Source of the DNA: Anaerolineae bacterium
Lineage (GTDB): Bacteria > Chloroflexota > Anaerolineae > Aggregatilineales > Aggregatilineaceae
DNA length: 7,425 bases
Assembly (NCBI GenBank): GCA_016929355.1
Contig: JAFGJA010000089.1
Coordinates: 1-7,425, forward strand
Reading direction: 5' to 3'
How positions within the stretch are numbered: the first letter of the stretch is position 1; every line of letters starts with the position of its first letter. Of this stretch, positions 1-5,487 are shown one piece after another. Both the position numbers and the translations under genes were made by a program. The notes beneath the pieces were generated by a model, which did no database searches, was not told the DNA's origin, and saw only the letters and a list, made by a program, of their open reading frames with translations.

Positions 1-486
1 ATCACCGCCGAACGCGAAGAAATCGTGGACTTCACCAACCCCTACTTCAACGCCGGTCAGATGATCGCCGTGAAGGAAGGCAGCAGCGTCATGGGACCGG
101 ATGATCTGGCGGGTTTGCGCGTCGGTGTCCAGAGCGGCACGACGGGCGACATTTACGTCAGCGACGAAATCCCTGGCGCGGAAGTCGTGCGCTACGATGA
201 AATCACGCTGGCATTCCAGGCGCTCGGATCGGGCGACGTGGATGCCGTTGTCAACGATGGCCCGGTGAGCGCGGACATTATCAGCAGCAATCCCGAATTG
301 GGCGTGGTGCTGGTCGGCGATCCGTTGAGTGATGAATTCTACGGCATCGCCGTGCAGCCGGACAAGCCGGAACTGCTCGACGCGATCAACGTGGCCTTGG
401 CCGACCTGATTGCCGATGGCACGTATGCCGAAATCTACGAAAAGTGGTTCGGCGTCCAGCCGCCCAGCATGTTCCTGCCGAAATAG
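1..486 (+). CDS. Amino-acid ABC transporter substrate-binding protein, family 3 (3' part, 5' end outside window)
   Basis: This is the C-terminal 161 residues of an extracytoplasmic solute-binding protein of the SBP_bac_3 type (HisJ/GlnH-like), which captures a polar amino acid and delivers it to the permease. The frame is open from base 1, and the GTG at 25 is an internal valine, not a start. Visible hallmarks are ITAEREEIVDFTNPYF at the left edge (R5 aligns with the ligand-carboxylate arginine of HisJ), RVGVQSGTTG opening the second lobe (T47, T48), and GSGDVDAVVNDGP with D86 where HisJ has its amino-group-binding aspartate. The C-terminal helices ALADLIADGTYAEIYEKWFG return to lobe one. The usual length is about 250-300 residues, so the signal peptide and most of lobe one are missing only because of the window edge. 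The gene ends in TAG and is followed by the permease and ATPase genes. Family assignment is firm; the particular amino acid cannot be read from the sequence. Confidence 0.95.
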   Translation: MTAEREEIVDFTNPYFNAGQMIAVKEGSSVMGPDDLAGLRVGVQSGTTGDIYVSDEIPGAEVVRYDEITLAFQALGSGDVDAVVNDGPVSADIISSNPELGVVLVGDPLSDEFYGIAVQPDKPELLDAINVALADLIADGTYAEIYEKWFGVQPPSMFLPK

Positions 487-526
487 CTGAAATAACCCCA
501 ATAACAGTGGGTGTTAGATTGATAGC

Positions 527-550
527 GGGGACGGGGCTACAGCCGTCCCC
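527..550 (+). promoter_or_regulatory. GC-rich hairpin between binding-protein and permease genes (possible attenuator or mRNA-stabilising stem)
   Basis: GGGGACGG (527-534) pairs perfectly with CCGTCCCC (543-550) across an 8-base loop. The stem lies 41 bases after the binding-protein stop. It is followed by AAAATTG rather than a T-run, so it is not a standard rho-independent terminator. Stems at this position in binding-protein operons often protect the upstream mRNA so the binding protein is made in excess; that role here is inference. Confidence 0.55.
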
Positions 551-557
551 AAAATTG

Positions 558-571
558 TAACTACTTAGTTA
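558..571. repeat. Short palindrome just before the permease gene
   Basis: TAACTA (558-563) and TAGTTA (566-571) form a perfect 6-base inverted repeat around CT, ending immediately before the GTG at 572 and 15 bases before the preferred ATG. It could fold weakly in mRNA near the ribosome-binding region or be an operator, but short AT-rich palindromes also arise by chance. Confidence 0.3.
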
Positions 572-586
572 GTGAGAAAAAACCTT

Positions 587-2575
587 ATGGACGAACGCGC
601 GCGTCAAGCCCTCGATCTCCCGCCTCTCCCTGATAATGACAACGAGGGCATAACCCCAGTTGGCCCTTATGAGCGCTTTATCGGCTGGGCGGCGGGCTTG
701 CCCTGGTGGGCTATTATCCTGGGGATTGTGGTGGTGGTGGTTGGCTATTCGATGCTCACGTCGGAAGCCTATCGCCGCGTGATCCGGCAGTTAACGGATA
801 ATCCGCAGGTTTCCACCGATGACCTGTTTTTTGCCGTGCTGCTGGTGGGCGATAAAGAAACTACCACCGGGATGTTAGCCCGTGCCGATTCCGTTGAAAC
901 GGTGATCCAGCAGTTGATCGAGGAAGTTGATCCCGCAGAGGCGGACGATTTTGGCATTCTGGTCTCAGAAACACAAACGGAAATCACGCTGCGCACGGAC
1001 GATGGTCGAACCATAACCATCCCCAAGCGCGATATTGTGGACGAAAAACGCACCGAAACCCCAGACGCGATTCAGGTCGAAGTCACGTATTTTGTGGATA
1101 CCGAGATCGTCACGGGGACAGTAACGGATCGCGCCGGTGATACGCTGACGATCCGCACAGTGGACGAAGTTAGCGAAACGTTCGCGGTGTCGCGCGTGTT
1201 GAGCCGGGATGAACAAGGGGAGTTGGTCACGATTCAGCGCGAAGGCGAGATCATCACCGGCACATTGGATACGCTGAACAACACCAGCATCAAAATCAGG
1301 GTTCCCGGCGCAGATGAGTTACGTGAAATTCGCCGCAATGAGATCGTGGAGTTGAACCTCCCCACCCTGACCTTAGCGGTGCATGATCCGGGGCAAGAAC
1401 GCCCGGTGAATCCCGGCGAAGAAGTGCGGGTCGCCTATATCAATGGAGCCGATCTGACGAATGTTCTCAAAGAGCTAAACCGGCTGGATACGGTGGATGT
1501 GCCGTTGTTCTCCGTACCGGGAGAGGCGCAGGTCGCGTTAGTGGGTTATGACTCGCTTGATGACGCACTCGAAGCGACGAGTCAGGGCGAGGTGGATGCG
1601 CTGCTCTATCTGGACGATGGCCCGGAACGATTGGCCGTTGATGAGTGGGTCACGGCCCATCCCGATGCAAATATGAGCGTGGTACTGCTGCGCGAATGTG
1701 AAACCGGCTGTCAGGTGATGCTTAAACTCGAAGATGATGCGATCACCGGGCGCATCGCCGCCGAAGATGCCGAGGCAATCACCGTTGTGACCACCGAGGC
1801 GGTCACGATTGAAGTGGACAAAGATCGCATTCTGGAAGAACGCCGGATGGAACCGGGCACATGCGCCCTGAACAACCTGCGCGGCTGTAATGCGGGCATT
1901 TTTCTGACGCTGACCGTCACTTTCCGCGCGTATGCGCTGGCGCTGATCATCGGCCTGATGTTCGGTATTCTGCGTGTGCAAACCAACCCGGTTCTGTATG
2001 CGGTATCTACCTTATACGTTGAGGTCATTCGCGGGATTCCCCTGCTGGTGATCTTGCTCTACGCCGGGTTCGTGATCAGTCCCGAACTGCGCGACGGGCT
2101 GATGATCTTCGATCTGCAATGGCTCGGTGATTCTATGCCGGATGTCGTGATCAGGCTGCCCAAAATCAATCTGAATGATGAATGGGAAGCCGTGCTGGGC
2201 TTATCGTTCGGCTATGGCGCGTTCATTGCCGAAATTTTCCGCGCGGGGATTCAGAGCATTGGGCGCGGGCAGATGGAAGCCGCCCGCAGCCTGGGTATGA
2301 GCTATCCGCAAGCCATGCGCCATGTCGTGCTGCCGCAGGCGATCCGCGTGGTGCTGCCGCCGCTTGGTAATGACTTCATTGCGATGCTCAAGGACTCGGC
2401 GCTGATCTCGGTGCTGGCGCTGCCGGACCTGCTGCAATTGGGCCGGTTGTACGTGTCGCGTACTTTCCGCGCCCTGGAAGGGTATAATACCGTCGCGGTG
2501 TTATATCTGGTCATGACGATTTTCCTCTCGATGATGGTCCGCATCATTGAGCGCCGCGCCCGTCTGCCACAGTAG
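587..2575 (+). CDS. Amino-acid ABC transporter permease (HisM family) with a large extracytoplasmic insertion
   Basis: This is the membrane channel subunit of the polar amino-acid importer. I prefer the ATG at 587, with GTGAG as a weak ribosome site 10 bases upstream; the in-frame GTG at 572 would add five residues (numbering below counts from that GTG, total 667). Residues 46-63 (PWWAIILGIVVVVVGYSM) are the first membrane helix. Residues 64-438 are soluble and probably periplasmic. Residues 440-664 are the transport core, with YVEVIRGIPLLVILL at 482-496 and the cytoplasmic EAA loop (E569, A570, A571, G575, L587, P588) that docks on the ATPase. Typical HisM-like permeases have about 220-400 residues, so this one is much longer. 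The insert contains four similar beta-type modules (127-160, 177-213, 226-262, 390-424) and a binding-protein-like stretch (284-374). Cysteines C376, C380, C431 and C439 flank the last module. It is the only permease in the operon, so a homodimer is likely. Permease identity is certain; insert function is unknown. Confidence 0.93.
   Translation: MDERARQALDLPPLPDNDNEGITPVGPYERFIGWAAGLPWWAIILGIVVVVVGYSMLTSEAYRRVIRQLTDNPQVSTDDLFFAVLLVGDKETTTGMLARADSVETVIQQLIEEVDPAEADDFGILVSETQTEITLRTDDGRTITIPKRDIVDEKRTETPDAIQVEVTYFVDTEIVTGTVTDRAGDTLTIRTVDEVSETFAVSRVLSRDEQGELVTIQREGEIITGTLDTLNNTSIKIRVPGADELREIRRNEIVELNLPTLTLAVHDPGQERPVNPGEEVRVAYINGADLTNVLKELNRLDTVDVPLFSVPGEAQVALVGYDSLDDALEATSQGEVDALLYLDDGPERLAVDEWVTAHPDANMSVVLLRECETGCQVMLKLEDDAITGRIAAEDAEAITVVTTEAVTIEVDKDRILEERRMEPGTCALNNLRGCNAGIFLTLTVTFRAYALALIIGLMFGILRVQTNPVLYAVSTLYVEVIRGIPLLVILLYAGFVISPELRDGLMIFDLQWLGDSMPDVVIRLPKINLNDEWEAVLGLSFGYGAFIAEIFRAGIQSIGRGQMEAARSLGMSYPQAMRHVVLPQAIRVVLPPLGNDFIAMLKDSALISVLALPDLLQLGRLYVSRTFRALEGYNTVAVLYLVMTIFLSMMVRIIERRARLPQ
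950..1843 (+). repeat. Four degenerate protein-level modules in the permease insert
   Basis: Four segments of about 34-37 residues share one pattern: a glycine turn with I/V (GILVSE, VTGTV, ITGTL, ITGRI), then a strand such as EITLRT, TLTIRT, SIKIRV or AITVVT, then a strand ending in I/V followed by charged residues (RDIVDEKR, SRVLSRD, NEIVEL, DRILEER). They lie at bases 950-1051, 1100-1210, 1247-1357 and 1739-1843. The alternation suggests small beta sheets or barrels. The similarity is in protein sequence, not obvious in DNA, so the duplication is old or the modules converged. Similar G.lv.e....tLrt.dG....i....I modules occur in other bacterial secreted proteins; that link is from memory. 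Confidence 0.55.
1421..1693 (+). other. Segment resembling a solute-binding-protein lobe inside the permease
   Basis: Permease residues 284-374 run in the same order as the second lobe of the binding protein encoded upstream. VRVAYINGADLTN matches LRVGVQSGTTGD. YDSLDDALEATSQGEVDALL matches YDEITLAFQALGSGDVDAVV. Both then have DGP, and after about 15 residues both have a VVL strand. The GTTG ligand turn is lost (NGAD). This reads as a diverged periplasmic-binding-protein lobe; whether it still binds anything is unknown. Confidence 0.5.
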
Positions 2576-2593
2576 TTAAGGAGCATTACCGGT

Positions 2594-3343
2594 ATGAGCG
2601 AAAAAGAACCGATCATCCAGATTAACAACGTCCACAAACGCTTCCACACGCTGCGCGGGACGGTTCACGCCTTGCGCGGTGTCAGCCTGGATATAATGCC
2701 GGGCGAAGTGGTCGTCGTGGTCGGGCCGAGCGGGTCCGGTAAAAGCACGCTATTGCGCAGTATCAACCGCCTGGAAACCATTGACGGTGGCTCGATCACG
2801 GTAGACGGTATCCCGCTCAAGGGCGCGCGCAACATCAACAAAATCCGCGCCGAAGTCGGGATGGTATTTCAGCAGTTTAACCTGTTCCCGGATCGCAGCG
2901 CGCTCGGCAATATCATGCTGGCGCAGCGCGTCGTGCGCCGCCGCCGCAAAGGTGAAGCCGAAGCTAAAGCACAAGAACTGCTGGCAAAAGTGGGTATTCC
3001 TGAAAAAGCAGATACCTATCCCGGTCAGTTGTCCGGTGGGCAGCAGCAGCGCGTCGCTATTGCCCGCGCGCTGGCGATGGACCCGAAAATCATGTTGTTC
3101 GATGAACCAACCTCCGCCCTCGATCCCGAAATGATCAAAGAAGTATTGGATGTGATGCTGGCGCTCGCCAAAGACGGGATGACGATGGTGGTGGTCACGC
3201 ATGAGATGGGGTTTGCGCGCGCCGCCGCCGATCGCGCCGTGTTTATGGACGAGGGGCAGATCGTGGAAATTGACAAGCCGGATGTAATTTTCTCCAGCCC
3301 TTCGCACGAACGCACGCAGCGTTTTCTGGACAAAATTTTGTAG
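2594..3343 (+). CDS. glnQ: Amino-acid ABC transporter ATP-binding protein (GlnQ/HisP family)
   Basis: This cytoplasmic ATPase powers the importer as a dimer contacting the EAA loops of the permease. All nucleotide-binding motifs are intact: Walker A GPSGSGKST at 44-52, Q-loop VFQQFNLFP with Q93, signature LSGGQ at 146-150, Walker B IMLFDEP at 166-172 with catalytic E171, D-loop SALD at 174-177 and switch H203. Its 249 residues are normal for the family. The FPH usually seen after the Q-loop is FPD here, a minor change. The ATG at 2594 follows the site AAGGAG (2578-2583) with 10-base spacing, 18 bases after the permease stop, so the two genes are co-transcribed. The gene symbol reflects the family; glutamine as the actual substrate is not shown. 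Confidence 0.95.
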   Translation: MSEKEPIIQINNVHKRFHTLRGTVHALRGVSLDIMPGEVVVVVGPSGSGKSTLLRSINRLETIDGGSITVDGIPLKGARNINKIRAEVGMVFQQFNLFPDRSALGNIMLAQRVVRRRRKGEAEAKAQELLAKVGIPEKADTYPGQLSGGQQQRVAIARALAMDPKIMLFDEPTSALDPEMIKEVLDVMLALAKDGMTMVVVTHEMGFARAAADRAVFMDEGQIVEIDKPDVIFSSPSHERTQRFLDKIL

Positions 3344-3345
3344 CG

Positions 3346-3717
3346 ATGGCGAACACCTTCGATTATCCGTTAGTGTTCTTCTACACGCGCGATCTGGCTC
3401 AGACCGCGCGTTTTTACGAGGCTGTATTGGGTCTGGCGCTGGTCCGCGATCAGGGATCGTGCCGGATATACCGCGTCGGGGAACGGGGCTATATTGGGTT
3501 TTGCGAACGCGACTCCGCCCCGGAACACCCGGCGGGCGTGATCCTGACACTGGTCACAGATGATGTGGATGAGTGGTATACGCGCCTGTGCGATCAGGGT
3601 GTGGCGTTTGAGAAGCCACCGACGCAAAATCCCACCTACGGAATTTATCACTGCTTTTTCCGCGATCCGAACGGGTATTTGTTGGAGATTCAGCGCTTTG
3701 ATGCGGCGCTAGAATGA
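3346..3717 (+). CDS. VOC-superfamily (glyoxalase/bleomycin-resistance-like) protein
   Basis: This 123-residue protein has the paired beta-alpha-beta-beta-beta layout of the vicinal oxygen chelate fold: FFYTRDLAQTARFYEAVLGL at 11-30 opens the first half, VILTLVTDDVDEWYTRL at 65-81 opens the second, and FFRDPNGYLLEIQRF at 104-118 is the typical closing motif with E114. The usual metal-binding histidine in the first strand (DYPLVFF here) and the ligand in the strand VILTLV are absent. Only E114, and perhaps H102, remain as candidates, so classic metal-dependent glyoxalase chemistry is doubtful. The start lies 2 bases after the ATPase stop with no clear ribosome site, implying translational coupling to the ABC operon. 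It could be a small-molecule binding or resistance protein; the substrate is unknown. It ends 7 bases from the end of the convergent NERD gene. Confidence 0.85.
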   Translation: MANTFDYPLVFFYTRDLAQTARFYEAVLGLALVRDQGSCRIYRVGERGYIGFCERDSAPEHPAGVILTLVTDDVDEWYTRLCDQGVAFEKPPTQNPTYGIYHCFFRDPNGYLLEIQRFDAALE

Positions 3718-3724
3718 CACGACC

Positions 3725-4675
3725 CTAATCGATCTGATCATCCATGTCTCGATGAATTTTTTCCAAGGCTTTCACGATCTTTTGCACCTGCCCTTTAGCG
3801 AGTGCATTTCTATCGCTGAGATTTTGCAGATGGTGGCTGAGGCGATCAAGCGTCCATACATACGTTGAGGGGTTATCAAATTCAATCGTGGATTCTGGAT
3901 CGGCCCAGATGATCACAGGTTCAACCCACTTGATATTGATCTGCCTGGATTGCAGTAGTTGTTGTAAAGCTTTTGCATTGCGGCGAGATTGGGTAGTTGG
4001 GGACTCAGCAGCTACCCATTTTTCACCATAACGCTTTTTCCACTCATCGCCCACATTGCGATATTCACCGCTAAACGCTTTAACCTCAAAACTCCATACG
4101 CCAAGTGGCCCGACGAGTACCAAATCGAGATCACCGAGGCGGCGTCCGGGTAGTTCCAAGTTGCGAAACAACCACCAATTCCCATCCAACACACCTTGCA
4201 ATACGTTCAGGGCGCGTTGCTCTCCCAATTGGCCCTTGCGGTGGAGATCAAGTTTGTATTCAATCCGATTCATGATTAAATTAAAGAATTTATTGAGGCC
4301 AAAAAGTTCTAGAAATCCGATTAATCCAAGAATTACTAAGCCCAGAACTACGCCCAAAATTCCACTTTTGACGCCGTTAATATCGCCAATAGTAATGCCA
4401 CCATTCAGTTTACCAGTGAACAGCAGATAAATTAGTAAAATCGTTAAACTGAATATAACACCTAAAATGCCACCCTCTAGCATCGTGAGTTGTATCTGCC
4501 GCCGTTCGGCAAAACTGCGCCGATCAGAGGAAATGACATGCAGTGGTCCAGGAGAATTTTTGGCTTCGCGCTCCTGTTGAGACAACAGGTAATGGGCCAT
4601 TGTGCGTGAGGCTTCGCGTAACTGTGCATCATCGCTGTTATACATGGCATTTATGAAATCCCGCAGAGAAAGCAA
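3725..4675 (-). CDS. NERD-domain membrane protein, possibly N-terminally truncated
   Basis: This 316-residue protein has a hydrophilic N-terminus, two membrane helices (about 66-87 and 103-126) and a NERD (nuclease-related) domain from about 147 to 270. The NERD core shows GQLGEQRAL with E152, LGDLDLVLVGP with D182 and D184, and SFEVKAFSGEY with E197 and K199. That is the D...ExK arrangement of PD-(D/E)xK nucleases, so the active-site residues appear intact; actual nuclease activity is not proven for many family members. The frame as drawn begins at TTG 4675 without a good ribosome site; the ATG at 4645 (codon 11) is another option. The same frame continues upstream to an ATG at 4792 but is broken by TAG at 4718-4720. 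The membrane-helix region is AT-rich (18 G/C of 60 at 4261-4320), unlike the neighbours. The stop is TAG. The membrane anchor suggests a nuclease-like domain held at the membrane; its cellular role is unknown. Confidence 0.85.
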   Translation of the reverse strand: MLSLRDFINAMYNSDDAQLREASRTMAHYLLSQQEREAKNSPGPLHVISSDRRSFAERRQIQLTMLEGGILGVIFSLTILLIYLLFTGKLNGGITIGDINGVKSGILGVVLGLVILGLIGFLELFGLNKFFNLIMNRIEYKLDLHRKGQLGEQRALNVLQGVLDGNWWLFRNLELPGRRLGDLDLVLVGPLGVWSFEVKAFSGEYRNVGDEWKKRYGEKWVAAESPTTQSRRNAKALQQLLQSRQINIKWVEPVIIWADPESTIEFDNPSTYVWTLDRLSHHLQNLSDRNALAKGQVQKIVKALEKIHRDMDDQID

Positions 4676-4792
4676 GTGACGATCAACTAGATAGCCAATC
4701 GTTTGCTTTTCACCTTGCTAAAACGGCCAGACCATTGATCGAGCTTGACTCAATGACATAACTCGCTGATTATCTGATGCGGCATTATTCAT
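4676..4792 (-). other. In-frame upstream extension of the NERD gene interrupted by an amber codon
   Basis: Reading from ATG 4790-4792 on the minus strand gives 24 residues ending ...SLSQARSMVWPF, then TAG at 4718-4720, then QGEKQTIGYLVDRHL running directly into the NERD frame at TTG 4675. A ribosome-site-like AGGA lies 12 bases before this ATG. Both sides of the stop look like real protein and stay in one frame, which suggests the ancestral start was 4792 and a single base change made the stop. A sequencing error would look the same. Confidence 0.55.
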
Positions 4793-4898
4793 CAATACAC
4801 ACTATCCTAATCTTTGCATGAAAATTCAACAGATAAATTATCAAAGGAATTTAAAATTATAATCATTACATCTAAGTGAATGATAGTCAAAATATGAT

Positions 4899-4927
4899 AA
4901 TATACAAACTGTCGTCAGCGGGATCAA
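4899..4927 (-). promoter_or_regulatory. Candidate sigma70-type promoter for the NERD gene
   Basis: On the minus strand, TTGATC (4922-4927) and TATATT (4899-4904) are separated by exactly 17 bases, matching -35 and -10 elements at four and five of six positions. The predicted transcript has a leader of about 100 very AT-rich bases (13 G/C of 60 at 4801-4860) before the ATG at 4792. The -35 box overlaps the T-tract of the preceding terminator. AT-rich sequence makes chance matches likely. Confidence 0.45.
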
Positions 4928-4959
4928 AAAACCTACATTGCGCATAGCACGAATGTAGG
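4926..4959 (-). terminator. Rho-independent terminator of the dnaN/zinc-ribbon unit
   Basis: On the minus strand an 8-base perfect stem CCTACATT / AATGTAGG (4932-4939 with 4952-4959, 12-base loop) is followed directly by six T residues (4926-4931). It begins about 37 bases after the zinc-ribbon stop codon, the expected place for the end of that operon. The stem is moderate in GC, so termination may be partial. Confidence 0.75.
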
Positions 4960-4996
4960 TCCAAGATATACTATCAGATTTCTACGTTTCGAAGAC

Positions 4997-5476
4997 TTAA
5001 AGCAGTTCCCCACACTCTGAACACGCGGACACCGAGGCCGCATACGTCAGACCACACGCCGCGCAGGTCTTGCCCCTGCCGCCCAAATGCGGCTCGATCA
5101 TGCTCATGACCACATCCCGATCCACCCCGGCGGCGGTGAGATCACGCGCCAGATATTCCACCGGCACGCCGCGATTTAACCGCGCGGGAATTGAGTTGAT
5201 GATCTGCGCGAGATTTTCGGTGGAGGTCGCCTGGTGGCGCGTCCGCACCGGGCCGCGTATTTGCAACACAGTTGGCTCAAACGCCACGCCGCATGTTTGA
5301 CACTCGACAAACTCGCCGAGTTTGCCCATTGGAATCAGTGGCACAAAATACAGCGAAAAGTAGCGGGACGCTTTCTTGTGTTTATACTGGCGCTGACTCT
5401 GGCACTTGGGGCAGAAAAATTGCCCTTCCCCGATCACCTGATGGCGAACTTTGGTTCCAAAAATAATAAACAGCAC
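4997..5476 (-). CDS. Double zinc-ribbon protein of unknown function
   Basis: This 159-residue protein has no signal peptide. The N-terminal half resembles a widespread small zinc-ribbon family: MLFIIFGTK, then CPKC (C22, C25), a hydrophobic stretch RYFSLYFVPLIPMGKLGEF, then CQTC (C59, C62). A linker of charged helices at about 86-130 is followed by a second ribbon, CAAC (C138, C141) and CSEC (C152, C155), at the very end. All eight cysteines for two zinc sites are present. The start is GTG at 5476, with AAGGA 8 bases upstream, and that site overlaps the dnaN stop codon (TAAGGAT). The 11-base gap implies translational coupling to dnaN. The hydrophobic stretch may be a short membrane-contacting hairpin. 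The function of the family is not known to me; a role in replication is suggested only by position. Confidence 0.85.
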   Translation of the reverse strand: MLFIIFGTKVRHQVIGEGQFFCPKCQSQRQYKHKKASRYFSLYFVPLIPMGKLGEFVECQTCGVAFEPTVLQIRGPVRTRHQATSTENLAQIINSIPARLNRGVPVEYLARDLTAAGVDRDVVMSMIEPHLGGRGKTCAACGLTYAASVSACSECGELL

Positions 5477-5487
5477 CGTGCTTATCC

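Noticed and set aside
25..27. GTG as start of the first gene
   Set aside because: The frame is open to base 1 and the residues before it (ITAEREEI) are conserved binding-protein sequence, so it is an internal valine.
2750..3550. Long minus-strand open frame of 266 codons across the ATPase and VOC genes
   Set aside because: It is a shadow of two clear plus-strand genes; its translation is rich in R, H and P and shows no domain.
3738..3762. Possible + strand terminator for the ABC/VOC operon (TCATC...GATGA then TTTTTT)
   Set aside because: The stem is only 5 bases, AT-leaning, with an 8-base loop, and it lies inside the NERD coding end; too weak to call.
4856..4890. Alternative NERD promoter TTGACT with TATAAT
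   Set aside because: Both boxes look good but are 23 bases apart, outside the workable sigma70 spacing.
4801..4920. AT-rich stretch as a possible replication origin near dnaN
   Set aside because: I see no cluster of DnaA boxes and no dnaA gene; the stretch is adequately explained as promoter and leader of the NERD gene.
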